Positions 6,800 to 14,373 of a stretch of DNA of 14,373 nucleotides are shown here, in pieces. The notes under the pieces are model-generated. The model had not been told where the DNA came from, searched no databases, and worked only from the letters and a program-made list of their open reading frames with translations. The position numbers were made by a program, and so were the translations under genes. Location: positions 37,507 to 51,879 of the forward strand of contig DKMQ01000076.1 of the NCBI GenBank assembly GCA_002470565.1. Reading direction: 5' to 3'. How positions within the stretch are numbered: the first letter of the stretch is position 1; each line of letters begins with the position of its first letter. The stretch is from Oceanospirillaceae bacterium UBA7410. Lineage in GTDB: Bacteria > Pseudomonadota > Gammaproteobacteria > Pseudomonadales > Balneatricaceae.

Positions 6800-7471
6800 A
6801 TGACTCAAGACCAGTTAAAGCAAGCTGTAGCACAATCAGCAATCGACCATATTGTTCCACACCTTAATAGCCAGTCTGTTATCGGTGTCGGCACAGGCTC
6901 TACAGCCAATTGCTTTATTGATGCTTTGGCAAACATTAAACACGATTTTGATGCCGCTGTAGCTAGCTCAGAAGCCACCGCAATGCGGCTTAAAGGCCAT
7001 GGTATTGCGGTGTTGGAACTTAATGCTGTGCCCCACATGCAATTTTATATCGATGGTGCTGATGAAAGTGACTCTCACCTTAACCTTATTAAGGGTGGAG
7101 GGGGTGCATTAACGCGAGAAAAAATTGTCGCAGCTGTGGCAGAAACGTTCGTCTGCATTGCTGATGAGTCAAAACTAGTGGACGTATTAGGTGAATTTCC
7201 ACTACCTGTAGAAGTCATCCCTATGGCCCGCAGTTATGTGGCCCGCAAACTTGTGGGCCTTGGTGGAGAGCCTGTTTGGCGTCAGGATTTTGTGACTGAC
7301 AATGGCAACGTGATCCTAGATGTTTATGGCTTAAGTATTGTTGACCCCAAAAAGCTGGAACAACAGATCAACCAAATTACTGGAGTGGTAACAAATGGTC
7401 TTTTTGCCCAGCGCCCCGCGGACATTCTATTTTTGGGCACAGGCGAAGGCGTAAAGACCCTTAAAAACTAA
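6800..7471 (+). CDS. rpiA: Ribose-5-phosphate isomerase A
   Basis: Interconverts ribose 5-phosphate and ribulose 5-phosphate in the non-oxidative pentose phosphate pathway. The 223-aa protein (E. coli 219 aa) shows the family motifs in order: GVGTGSTA (about 29-36), the DGADE motif, [11 protein letters not shown] with the catalytic Glu, [11 protein letters not shown], and [11 protein letters not shown]. The start is the ATG at 6800 ([10 protein letters not shown]), which matches the E. coli N-terminus MTQDELKKAV; an upstream in-frame ATG would precede the likely transcription start. The stop codon TAA (7469-7471) shares two bases with the serA stop on the other strand. Proximity of rpiA to serA also occurs in E. 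coli, so this is an old neighbourhood. Confidence 0.97.
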   Translation: MTQDQLKQAVAQSAIDHIVPHLNSQSVIGVGTGSTANCFIDALANIKHDFDAAVASSEATAMRLKGHGIAVLELNAVPHMQFYIDGADESDSHLNLIKGGGGALTREKIVAAVAETFVCIADESKLVDVLGEFPLPVEVIPMARSYVARKLVGLGGEPVWRQDFVTDNGNVILDVYGLSIVDPKKLEQQINQITGVVTNGLFAQRPADILFLGTGEGVKTLKN

Positions 7472-8706
7472 AACAATACACGACAGCTTATAGTGCCAGC
7501 GACTTGCTTAAGCTTCATTAAAGCCAGCTCAGAACAGCTGGCATCCACATCTATAACAACATAACCCACTTTCGAGTTAGTATTCAAATACTGCCCCGAA
7601 ATGTTGATACTGTTTTCAGAAAATACGTTGTTTATTTTAGACAAGGTGCCTGGAATATTTTCGTGTATATGCAGCAAACGGTGGGCATTGTCATGGTTGG
7701 GTAACGAGACTTCTGGGAAGTTTACAGCTGACAAGCTAGCACCATTGTCACAGTAACGAATAAGCTTATCAGCCACCTCAACTCCTATATTTACCTGAGC
7801 TTCCACCGTAGAGCCGCCAATATGTGGCGTCAAAATGACATTATCTAAGCCCCTTAATGGCGACACAAATTCATCATCGTTAGATCTTGGCTCAACAGGA
7901 AATACATCAATAGCAGCACCTAATAACTTGCCACTTTTTAAACAACTAGCTAGCGCATCAATATCAACTACAGTGCCACGAGAGGCATTAATAAGTATTG
8001 CACCCTCTTTCATCTGTGCTAGCTGAGTTGGCCCTATTAAACAATGTGTAGAGGGTGTTTCTGGCACGTGTAAGGTTACAATATCAGCCTGCATAAGCAA
8101 TGATGCTAAATTACTACAAGGTGAAGCGTTACCCAAACTCAATTTGGTGATTTGATCATAATAGATCACTTCCATGCCCATGGATTCTGCCATAATGCCT
8201 AATTGTGAACCTATTGATCCATAACCCACAACGCCTAGCTTTTTACCCCTTATCTCAAACGATTTACTGGCTGATTTTAGCCATTTGCCTCGATGTGCCT
8301 TAGCACTCTTTTCTGGAATACCCCTCAAAAGCAAGATCGCCTCAGCAATAACCAGCTCGGCCACACTGCGTGTATTACTATAAGGTGCATTAAAGACAGG
8401 TATACCCATCTCTAGAGCTGCATCAAGATCAACTTGGTTGGTGCCGATGCAAAAACAGCCTATGGCCATGAGCTTAGGTGCATGAGTTAACACCTTTCTA
8501 GTAATTTGAGTCCGTGAGCGAAGGCCCACAAACTGAGCATCCTTTAACACTTCAATCAACTCACTTTCTGGTAAAGCCGTTGCGTAAAAATGAATATTAT
8601 CAAAGCCTTCAGCCTGTAAAGCTTGAACGGCAGATTGGTGGACGCCTTCTAACAGAACGATTTTTATTTTTTGCTTAACAAGAGAAATGTGCTGTGACTG
8701 GGTCAA
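7468..8706 (-). CDS. serA: D-3-phosphoglycerate dehydrogenase
   Basis: Oxidises 3-phosphoglycerate to 3-phosphohydroxypyruvate with NAD+, the first step of serine synthesis. The 412-aa protein matches the E. coli-type enzyme (410 aa). It has a substrate domain with RSRTQI and [15 protein letters not shown], a Rossmann domain with [11 protein letters not shown], the catalytic Arg (NASRGTVVD), Glu (DVFPVEP) and His (TPHIGGST), and a C-terminal ACT domain opening with [10 protein letters not shown] that binds serine for feedback inhibition. The start is TTG at 8706 with AAGG 7 nt upstream; no ATG or GTG lies near enough to preserve the N-terminus. The 3' end interlocks with rpiA. A terminator separates it from pnp upstream, and it has its own -10 element. 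Confidence 0.96.
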   Translation of the reverse strand: MTQSQHISLVKQKIKIVLLEGVHQSAVQALQAEGFDNIHFYATALPESELIEVLKDAQFVGLRSRTQITRKVLTHAPKLMAIGCFCIGTNQVDLDAALEMGIPVFNAPYSNTRSVAELVIAEAILLLRGIPEKSAKAHRGKWLKSASKSFEIRGKKLGVVGYGSIGSQLGIMAESMGMEVIYYDQITKLSLGNASPCSNLASLLMQADIVTLHVPETPSTHCLIGPTQLAQMKEGAILINASRGTVVDIDALASCLKSGKLLGAAIDVFPVEPRSNDDEFVSPLRGLDNVILTPHIGGSTVEAQVNIGVEVADKLIRYCDNGASLSAVNFPEVSLPNHDNAHRLLHIHENIPGTLSKINNVFSENSINISGQYLNTNSKVGYVVIDVDASCSELALMKLKQVAGTISCRVLF

Positions 8707-8752
8707 AAGAGTGCCTTTTTAAATACGGGTGATCAGAATTCTAAAGGCGACC

Positions 8753-8758
8753 ATTATA
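8753..8758 (-). promoter_or_regulatory. -10 element of the serA promoter
   Basis: A perfect minus-strand TATAAT (ATTATA on plus) lies 46 bp before the TTG start, giving a predicted transcription start near 8746. The -35 position is poor (TACTAA at 17 bp). It lies just downstream of the pnp terminator, consistent with serA being its own transcription unit. Confidence 0.55.
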
Positions 8759-8794
8759 TTAGTAAAAGCGACACATTAGTAGTCGTCTAGACAT

Positions 8795-8833
8795 AAAAAA
8801 GCCCCCAACCATTAATGATCAGAGGCTTTTTTT
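8795..8833 (-). terminator. Rho-independent terminator of pnp
   Basis: On the minus strand an 11-bp stem (8801-8826) with a UUAA loop is followed by U6 and preceded by A7. Four of the 11 pairs are G-U, so the stem is continuous only in minus-strand RNA; the plus-strand RNA would carry A-C mismatches. It therefore terminates transcription coming from pnp. Confidence 0.85.
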
Positions 8834-8856
8834 CACGATTGCCAATTTTCCTTTTA

Positions 8857-8879
8857 AGCTGGGCTTCTTTAGCTCAGCT
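8857..8879 (-). other. Stem-loop in the pnp 3' untranslated region
   Basis: AGCTGAGC and GCCCAGCT flank a 7-nt loop, with one A-C mismatch in minus-strand RNA. It lies between the pnp stop and the terminator and has no U-tract, so it is more likely to affect 3'-end stability than to terminate. Confidence 0.4.
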
Positions 8880-8888
8880 CTTGGGCGA

Positions 8889-10979
8889 TTAAGCTTCCAT
8901 ATCTTTCATAGACAGCTTAATGCGGCCACGTGCGTCAACATCTAGCACTTTAACCTTCACTGTTTGGCCTTCTTCTAGATAGTCAGTCACCTTCTCAACG
9001 CGCTCACTCGAGATTTGAGAAATATGTAACAAGCCATCTTTACCAGGAAGGATATTGATGAATGCACCAAAGTCTACAATGCGCTCAACCTTACCTTCGT
9101 AAATAGCGCCAACTTCAGCTTCAGCAGTGATTTCTAGAATCTTAGCTTCAGCTAATTCTGCAGCTGCTTTATCATCAGCATAAACGCGCACTGTACCATC
9201 ATCTTCAATATCGATTGAGGCGCCAGTTTCTTCACACAAGCCACGGATAGTTGCTCCACCTTTACCAATGACGTCACGGATCTTATCTTGATCGATCTTG
9301 ATCGTCTTCATGGTAGGTGCATTATCGTTTAGTTCAGTGCGTGGTACTGAGATCAACTTGTTCATTTCACCTAAAATATGGATACGTGCTTCGTGTGCTT
9401 GCTCAAGAGCAAGTTCCATAATTTCTTCAGTAATCCCTTGGATTTTAATGTCCATTTGCAGCGCTGTAATACCTGCAGCGGAGCCGGCTACCTTAAAGTC
9501 CATGTCACCCAAATGATCTTCATCACCTAGAATGTCAGTCAATACAGCGAAGCCTTCGTCTTCTTTAATAAGACCCATAGCAATACCGGCAACAGGTGCC
9601 TTAATTGGCACACCAGCATCCATTAGCGCTAGAGAAGCACCACACACAGAAGCCATTGAGCTTGAACCGTTAGATTCGGTAATTTCTGAAACTACACGGA
9701 TGGTATATGGAAATTCTTCTTGGCTTGGCAACATCGCTTGAATGCCACGACGAGCTAAGCGACCATGTCCAATTTCACGGCGACCAGGACCCATAAAGCG
9801 TCCTGTTTCACCTACAGAATAGCTAGGGAAGTTGTAGTGAAGCATAAACGGATCTTTACGTGAACCTTCCAAGGCATCGATGATCTGTTGATCACGACTA
9901 GTGCCAAGAGTGGCTACAACAATAGATTGAGTCTCGCCACGAGTAAACAATGATGAACCGTGCGCTTTAGCCAAAGTGCCAATCTCTACATTGATACCAC
10001 GAACAGTTTTATTATCACGCCCGTCGATGCGTGGCTCGCCTGCCACTACACGTGAACGTACAGTGTGCTTTTCAAGCTTACTTACCATAGCTAACACGTC
10101 AGATTTAGATGGTGCAGCTTCGTCATCACTACATAACGCAGCAACAGCTTGTGCCTTAACTTCACCTAAACGTGTGTAACGATCCATTTTATCGCTAATT
10201 TGGTAAGCTTCACCCACTGCCTCGCCAACTTCAGCTGTAACAGCAGCTTTAAGCTCAGCATTTTCTTCATCCGCAACCCAATCCCAAGTAGGTTTAGCCG
10301 CTTGTGAAGCAAATTCAGCTACGGCCTTAACCACAGCTTGCATTTCATCATGAGCAAAAAGAACAGCACCTAACATCACATCTTCACTTAGCTCTTTAGC
10401 TTCTGATTCAACCATCAATACAGCATCAGCAGTACCTGCAACAACCATGTCTAGATCAGATGTAGCTTGCGCTTCAAAGCTTGGGTTAAGCTGGTATCCA
10501 GCTTCATCAGAGTATGAAACACGTGCAGCACCAATGGGCCCAGCAAAAGGAATGCCTGAGATGGCTAACGCAGCAGAAGTACCGATCAAAGCTGCAATAT
10601 CTGTGTCGTTTTGCTTATCAGCAGAAACAACAGTACAGATAACCTGCACTTCGTTCATGAACCCTTTAGGGAACAATGGACGAATTGGACGGTCAATCAA
10701 ACGGCTAGTGAGCGTCTCTTTTTCAGAAGGACGAGCTTCACGCTTAAAGAAACCACCAGGAATCTTACCTACAGCATAAGTTTTTTCTTGGTAATGCACA
10801 GATAAAGGAAAGAAACCTTGATCAGGCTTAGCAGTTTTAGCACCTACAACAGCAACCAATACTTGGATTGCGTCATCGATAGTAACAAGTACAGCACCAG
10901 AAGCTTGACGTGCGATACGGCCAGTTTCTAGAGTTACAGTTTGTTCACCGTATTGAAATGTTTTGGTAATGATAGACAT
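8889..10979 (-). CDS. pnp: Polyribonucleotide nucleotidyltransferase (PNPase)
   Basis: Phosphorolytic 3'-5' exoribonuclease, a trimeric enzyme of mRNA decay and a core partner of the RNA degradosome. The 696-aa protein shows the full architecture: a first RNase PH domain (about 1-140, [26 protein letters not shown]), a linking helical domain, a second RNase PH domain (about 310-540, [47 protein letters not shown]), KH (about 550-610, [15 protein letters not shown]) and S1 (about 618-690, [17 protein letters not shown]). It ends soon after S1, lacking the Ala/Pro/Gln-rich tail of E. coli PNPase. I chose the ATG at 10979 ([11 protein letters not shown]) because GGAG lies 7 nt upstream; ten upstream in-frame residues do not fit the family. 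It follows rpsO after a hairpin-rich gap. Confidence 0.97.
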   Translation of the reverse strand: MSIITKTFQYGEQTVTLETGRIARQASGAVLVTIDDAIQVLVAVVGAKTAKPDQGFFPLSVHYQEKTYAVGKIPGGFFKREARPSEKETLTSRLIDRPIRPLFPKGFMNEVQVICTVVSADKQNDTDIAALIGTSAALAISGIPFAGPIGAARVSYSDEAGYQLNPSFEAQATSDLDMVVAGTADAVLMVESEAKELSEDVMLGAVLFAHDEMQAVVKAVAEFASQAAKPTWDWVADEENAELKAAVTAEVGEAVGEAYQISDKMDRYTRLGEVKAQAVAALCSDDEAAPSKSDVLAMVSKLEKHTVRSRVVAGEPRIDGRDNKTVRGINVEIGTLAKAHGSSLFTRGETQSIVVATLGTSRDQQIIDALEGSRKDPFMLHYNFPSYSVGETGRFMGPGRREIGHGRLARRGIQAMLPSQEEFPYTIRVVSEITESNGSSSMASVCGASLALMDAGVPIKAPVAGIAMGLIKEDEGFAVLTDILGDEDHLGDMDFKVAGSAAGITALQMDIKIQGITEEIMELALEQAHEARIHILGEMNKLISVPRTELNDNAPTMKTIKIDQDKIRDVIGKGGATIRGLCEETGASIDIEDDGTVRVYADDKAAAELAEAKILEITAEAEVGAIYEGKVERIVDFGAFINILPGKDGLLHISQISSERVEKVTDYLEEGQTVKVKVLDVDARGRIKLSMKDMEA

Positions 10980-11133
10980 ATATATCTCCATAAAATAATG
11001 ATTCTGCAATCAATTGAGCGATCTAATCCACCAGTACACTTATTAACTCGATATAGCTGAATTTCAGCCTTGATACCAAGCCAATAAGAGTACGGGCCGA
11101 TCCTCTCTTTTTGTTTACAGCTAATACAATAAA

Positions 11134-11161
11134 GGCCAAGTAACCGATTGGTCACCTAGCC
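11134..11161 (-). other. Strong hairpin in the rpsO-pnp gap (terminator or RNase III site)
   Basis: In minus-strand RNA GGCUAGGUGACC pairs fully with GGUUACUUGGCC over 12 bp, including four G-U pairs, with an AAUC loop, followed by UUUAUUGUAUU. It is the most stable structure in the 274-bp gap. It could be a partial terminator after rpsO, or the pnp-leader duplex cut by RNase III, as known for pnp autoregulation in E. coli. The U-rich tail is interrupted, so I do not call it a terminator outright. Confidence 0.55.
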
Positions 11162-11178
11162 TCTATTTACCACATCTG

Positions 11179-11200
11179 CAAATGCAACGTGTGGCATTTG
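11179..11200 (-). other. Hairpin in the rpsO-pnp gap
   Basis: CAAATGC and GCATTTG are perfect 7-bp complements around an 8-nt loop. An alternative pairing (CCACA with TGTGG downstream) would compete with it. No U-tract follows. It is probably part of the structured mRNA spacer between rpsO and pnp. Confidence 0.4.
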
Positions 11201-11216
11201 TGTCAAATTTAAAACT

Positions 11217-11239
11217 CACTAGATTATCTAAATCCAGTG
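11217..11239 (-). terminator. Candidate weak terminator after rpsO
   Basis: In minus-strand RNA CACUGGAUU pairs with AAUCUAGUG over 9 bp (one G-U pair) around UAGAU, followed by AGUUUUAAAUUU. It starts 14 bp after the rpsO stop, the position of the attenuating terminator between rpsO and pnp in E. coli. The stem is AT-rich, so partial read-through into pnp is expected. Confidence 0.5.
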
Positions 11240-11253
11240 GCCTTAAATTGACT

Positions 11254-11523
11254 TTAGCGGCGTAGGCCTAAACGACCAATCAACGTAGTATAACGCGAAG
11301 CGTCTTTACGATTAAGGTAGTCTAATAGCTTACGACGCTGGTTAACCATGCGGATCAAACCACGACGTGAATGGTGATCATGGTTATGTTCTTTGAAGTG
11401 ACTTTGAAGCGCCAAAATGTTCGCAGTTAGCAATGCAACTTGAACTTCTGGTGAACCTGTATCGCCTTCAGCAGTTTGGTAATCAGCTACTACAGCAGCT
11501 TTTTCAACAGCAGTTAATGCCAT
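11254..11523 (-). CDS. rpsO: 30S ribosomal protein S15
   Basis: An 89-aa protein, exactly the family length. It is a primary binder of 16S rRNA in the central domain and contributes to the inter-subunit bridge. Visible signatures are [24 protein letters not shown] and the C-terminal LDYLNRKD...[12 protein letters not shown]. The ATG at 11523 (MALTAVEKA) has GGAG 7 nt upstream; an in-frame GTG 36 bp earlier is rejected because it adds 12 residues with no counterpart. It lies 105 bp after truB, enough for its own promoter, and upstream of pnp. In E. coli S15 represses its own translation through a leader pseudoknot; the leader here (about 11524-11580) is long enough to fold, but I could not establish such a structure. 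Confidence 0.98.
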   Translation of the reverse strand: MALTAVEKAAVVADYQTAEGDTGSPEVQVALLTANILALQSHFKEHNHDHHSRRGLIRMVNQRRKLLDYLNRKDASRYTTLIGRLGLRR

Positions 11524-11586
11524 GGTAATTCTCCAATAATTAATATGCCCTCTGGCCACTCCTTAGAATGACTAGGGGTTCGTTAG

Positions 11587-11615
11587 TGTTTACACCGTGC
11601 ATATTTACAGCGCAA
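11587..11615 (-). promoter_or_regulatory. Possible rpsO promoter
   Basis: On the minus strand TTGCGC (-35, 11610-11615) and TAAACA (-10, 11587-11592) are separated by exactly 17 bp in the truB-rpsO gap. The predicted start is near 11580, with a leader of about 57 nt. The matches are partial (four of six and three of six), but position agrees with the known separate rpsO promoter in E. coli. Confidence 0.4.
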
Positions 11616-11628
11616 CGTAAATGAAAGT

Positions 11629-12606
11629 CTAAGTGCTCATCAAGCGTTTAGCTTTTAAGCGACCTTCAGGTTGTACCTCAGCTAAGCCAATAAAGGCATT
11701 CACTTCAGTAGCATGCGAGCTATACACTCGCACCACATCAAATACAGCATAGTCAGTGGCATGGTCTACAACCTTACCTTGCTGCAACGCCTCTATTTCA
11801 TGGGGTGCTAATTGTACAGCATTTAATGTCAAAACGGCAGTATCTGCAGGCATTAATAGCTTATCTAAGGTTTCAAAGGCAGGAGTAATGTCTGGCCACT
11901 TGCCTTCTTCAACCACCTGACCCTTAGTCGCCTCATCAATAATAGCTTGCAAGTCTTCTAAGGTCACCATTTGCTCAGCGACAAAAGGCCCCGCCTGCAA
12001 GCGCCTTAGCTGTGCTACATGAGCACCACACTCTAATGCCAATCCTAGATCTTCCACAATACTGCGAATGTAAGTGCCTTTGGTGCAGGTAATATCCATT
12101 TGCACCTGACCATTAGAAAAATCCAATAGTTCCAAATTGTGAATGGTGACTTGTCTAGGCTTAACTTCCACCGTTTTTCCAGCTCGAGCCAATTTATATA
12201 AAGGTTGCCCCTTATGTTTTAACGCTGAAAACATGGAAGGCACTTGACTAATAAGGCCACGAAATTGTGGTAACTGAGCATCTACGTCAGCCAAAGTAAC
12301 ATGGCCACACGCTTTAGTTTCCACTACTTTACCGTCTGCATCGCTTGAGTCAGTGCGCACACCAAGCTGGCCAATAGTTTGATAACGTTTATCAGAATCA
12401 AGCAAAAACTGGCTAAACTTGGTAGCTTCGCCTAAGCAAATAGGTAACAATCCCGTCGCTAAAGGGTCCAGCGCACCCGTGTGGCCAGCCTTGCGGGCAC
12501 CAAACATGCGCTTAACTCTTTGCAAGGCATGATTTGAGCTCATGCCTGTGGGTTTGTCTAAAATAAGAATGCCGCTGACTTCACGGCCTTTAGGTTGGCG
12601 AGCCAC
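11629..12606 (-). CDS. truB: tRNA pseudouridine(55) synthase
   Basis: Makes the universal pseudouridine 55 in the T-loop of elongator tRNAs. The 325-aa protein (E. coli 314 aa) has the TruB core: GILILDKPTGMSSNHAL, the catalytic loop GHTGALDPLATG with nucleophile D47, LDSDKRYQ, the SALKHKGQPLYKLAR stretch, and CTKGTYIRSIVEDLG. A C-terminal PUA-like segment (about 240-320) ends FIGLAEVQPEGRLKAKRL. Translation begins at GTG 12606, six bases after the rbfA stop, with no strong SD, so coupling to rbfA is likely. That start reproduces the basic N-terminus of the family. It is part of the infB-rbfA-truB transcription unit. Confidence 0.96.
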   Translation of the reverse strand: MARQPKGREVSGILILDKPTGMSSNHALQRVKRMFGARKAGHTGALDPLATGLLPICLGEATKFSQFLLDSDKRYQTIGQLGVRTDSSDADGKVVETKACGHVTLADVDAQLPQFRGLISQVPSMFSALKHKGQPLYKLARAGKTVEVKPRQVTIHNLELLDFSNGQVQMDITCTKGTYIRSIVEDLGLALECGAHVAQLRRLQAGPFVAEQMVTLEDLQAIIDEATKGQVVEEGKWPDITPAFETLDKLLMPADTAVLTLNAVQLAPHEIEALQQGKVVDHATDYAVFDVVRVYSSHATEVNAFIGLAEVQPEGRLKAKRLMST

Positions 12607-12612
12607 TAGCGC

Positions 12613-12999
12613 TTATTCAGCATCAGTGGCCTGCTCAGGATCAGATGCCCTAGCTTGGTCAATCAAGTTACTCAAGTAATTACCACGTGACAAACTGTCG
12701 TCATAATGAAACCGTAGAGTGGGCACTATACGTAGCTTCATACGCTGGCCTAACTGGCTGCGTAAAAAACCAGAAGCACTGTTAAGCGCTTTTACTGACT
12801 CTATAATTTCTTGCTCGTCTTCGCTACCATTGAAAATAGTGACAAACACTTTAGCATGAGACAAATCACGGGATACTTCTACAGCACTCACTGTCGCCAT
12901 ACCTACGCGAGGGTCTTTCACCTCACGTTGGATTAAGGATGCTAGTTCACGCTGTATTTGGTCTGCCACACGCTGGGTGCGGCTATATTCTTGTGCCAT
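12613..12999 (-). CDS. rbfA: Ribosome-binding factor A
   Basis: A 128-aa, single-domain KH-type protein that binds immature 30S subunits and aids late 16S rRNA maturation, important in the cold. The family pattern is clear: [18 protein letters not shown] near the N-terminus, [26 protein letters not shown] across the middle strands, and [14 protein letters not shown] towards the end. The ATG at 12999 has AAGGG 7 nt upstream, and this SD overlaps the infB stop codon, so initiation follows termination of infB. It is flanked by infB upstream and truB downstream in the order conserved across bacteria. Confidence 0.97.
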   Translation of the reverse strand: MAQEYSRTQRVADQIQRELASLIQREVKDPRVGMATVSAVEVSRDLSHAKVFVTIFNGSEDEQEIIESVKALNSASGFLRSQLGQRMKLRIVPTLRFHYDDSLSRGNYLSNLIDQARASDPEQATDAE

Positions 13000-13008
13000 G
13001 GTTAGCCC

Positions 13009-14373
13009 TTACAAACTACGCTCGACTTCGACAGTATCGAAGACTTCGATTTGGTCACCAACACGAACATCGTTGTAGCTCTTCACACCGATACCACACT
13101 CAATACCATTGCGCACATCCGCAACAGCATCTTTGTGACGACGCAAGGATTCCAACTCACCTTCGTAGATAACGACGTTATCTCTTAATACACGAATAGG
13201 CTTGCTACGATGCACAGTACCTTCAGTCACCATACAGCCTGCAATCTGGCCCAATTTAGGCGAACGGAAGACTTCACGAACCTCTGCGATACCAACAATG
13301 GTCTCGCGTAATTCTGGTGACAACATGCCAGAAAGTGCAGCCTTAACATCGTTGATGATGTCATAGATTACGCTGTAATAGCGCAGATCAATACCTTCTT
13401 TCTCGATAAGCGCCTTAGCAGGAGTATCGGCACGAACGTTAAAACCAAAGATCACAGCGTTAGACGCTACAGCTAGGTTAACATCAGACTCAGCAATACC
13501 ACCGACACCACTAGACACAACCTGCACCTTAACTTCTTCTGTACCGATATCCATCAAAGAGCTGGTTAGCGCTTCTAGAGAACCACGTACGTCTGTTTTA
13601 AGTACAACGTTTAATACAGAGGCTTGGTTTTTGCCCATGTTTTCAAACATAGCATCTAGCTTAGAGGCTTGTTGACGTGCAATTTTAACATCGCGATATT
13701 TACCTTGGCGGAACAGGGCTACTTCACGGGCTTTCTTTTCATCTGCAACTACAGCAAAGTCCTCTCCTGAATCAGGAGTACCGCCTAAGCCTAAAATCTC
13801 TACTGGAATAGAAGGGCCAGCACTAGTAATAGGCTTGCCATTTTCGTCCAGCATCGCACGTACGCGCCCAAACTGTTGTCCAGCTAGTACGATATCACCT
13901 TTTTTCAAGGTGCCATTTTGAATTAATATAGTCGCTACAGAACCACGACCTTTATCAAGCCTAGCTTCAACCACAACGCCTTTAGCTGGGGCTTCTGGAA
14001 CTGCCGTAAGTTCCAATACTTCAGCTTCTAGTAACACAGCGTCTAACAAAGCATCAATACCATCGCCACTTTTAGCCGATACTGGGATGAACTGAGTCAC
14101 ACCACCCCAATCTTCTGGCACAACGTCACGGCTAGACAATTCAGTCTTCACGCGATCTACGTCGGCGCCTTCTTTGTCCATTTTATTGATCGCTACAATT
14201 AAAGGTACGCCAGCGGCTTTAGCATGCTGTACCGCTTCTTCAGTTTGTGGCATTACACCATCGTCTGCAGCAACAACCAAGATAACAATGTCAGTGGCCT
14301 TAGCTCCACGAGCACGCATCGCTGTAAAAGCAGCATGTCCTGGTGTGTCCAAGAAAGTAACCATCCCTTTGTC
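13009..14373 (-). CDS. infB: Translation initiation factor IF-2 (C-terminal part, cut by window edge)
   Basis: GTPase that brings initiator fMet-tRNA to the 30S subunit and promotes subunit joining. Only the last 454 codons are present; the reading frame runs open to the window end (DKG before [10 protein letters not shown]), so the gene is partial here and not truly truncated. Visible G-domain motifs are G3 DTPGH, G4 NKMD and G5 SAKSG, followed by domain II ([16 protein letters not shown]), domain III and the fMet-tRNA-binding C-domain ([34 protein letters not shown]). The P-loop (G1), G2 and the N-terminal domains lie outside. The stop codon sits within the rbfA SD region, showing tight coupling. 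Confidence 0.98.
   Translation of the reverse strand, partial: DKGMVTFLDTPGHAAFTAMRARGAKATDIVILVVAADDGVMPQTEEAVQHAKAAGVPLIVAINKMDKEGADVDRVKTELSSRDVVPEDWGGVTQFIPVSAKSGDGIDALLDAVLLEAEVLELTAVPEAPAKGVVVEARLDKGRGSVATILIQNGTLKKGDIVLAGQQFGRVRAMLDENGKPITSAGPSIPVEILGLGGTPDSGEDFAVVADEKKAREVALFRQGKYRDVKIARQQASKLDAMFENMGKNQASVLNVVLKTDVRGSLEALTSSLMDIGTEEVKVQVVSSGVGGIAESDVNLAVASNAVIFGFNVRADTPAKALIEKEGIDLRYYSVIYDIINDVKAALSGMLSPELRETIVGIAEVREVFRSPKLGQIAGCMVTEGTVHRSKPIRVLRDNVVIYEGELESLRRHKDAVADVRNGIECGIGVKSYNDVRVGDQIEVFDTVEVERSL

Noticed and set aside
7523..7542. Intrinsic terminator for rpiA inside serA
   Set aside because: The 7-bp hairpin is perfect but no U-tract follows, so it does not qualify as a rho-independent terminator.
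9298..10805. Several plus-strand open frames antisense to pnp
   Set aside because: They lie opposite conserved PNPase domains and have no recognisable product or promoter.
10934..11155. Minus-strand 73-codon open frame in the pnp leader and pnp 5' end
   Set aside because: It overlaps the pnp coding start in another frame and the structured leader, shows no family-like motifs, and has no credible ribosome-binding site.

Overview
The window is a stretch of core chromosome from a gammaproteobacterium of moderate GC content, probably a marine-type lineage outside the Enterobacterales. I place it from gene order and protein resemblance: every protein-coding gene except one small coiled-coil ORF resembles a well-known Escherichia coli or Pseudomonas protein. 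The block zapA-6S RNA diverging from ygfB-pepP, and the block infB-rbfA-truB-rpsO-pnp, are classic gammaproteobacterial arrangements. I see no insertion sequence, phage gene, CRISPR array, tRNA or rRNA gene.

Layout: 1-1946 (minus strand) holds pepP and, upstream of it, ygfB. The last bases of the window suggest that a further gene, likely ubiH, starts across the pepP stop. Divergent from these, 2085-2842 (plus strand) carries a small coiled-coil gene overlapping zapA, followed by the gene for 6S RNA. Then comes a control region (2843-2990) with a perfect CpxR-box direct repeat, a T8A8 palindrome and a 15-bp palindrome. It drives an overlapping cpxR-cpxA pair that ends at 5049. Convergent to this is ilvA (minus), divergent from ilvA is rpiA (plus), and rpiA meets serA (minus) tail to tail with interlocking stop codons.

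From 8795 to the end, everything on the minus strand is the translation/RNA-decay cluster, read as infB (cut by the window edge), rbfA, truB, rpsO, pnp. A strong intrinsic terminator after pnp separates it from serA. The 274-bp rpsO-pnp gap is rich in hairpins.

How the genes fit together: the window covers cell-division regulation (ZapA), stationary-phase control of RNA polymerase (6S RNA), envelope-stress sensing (CpxRA), amino-acid and pentose metabolism (IlvA, SerA, RpiA) and ribosome biogenesis with mRNA turnover. There is no evidence of a novel multi-gene system. The most informative signals are regulatory: an autoregulated CpxRA placed directly behind the 6S RNA gene where fau sits in E. 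coli, structured intergenic RNAs, and unusually tight gene junctions.
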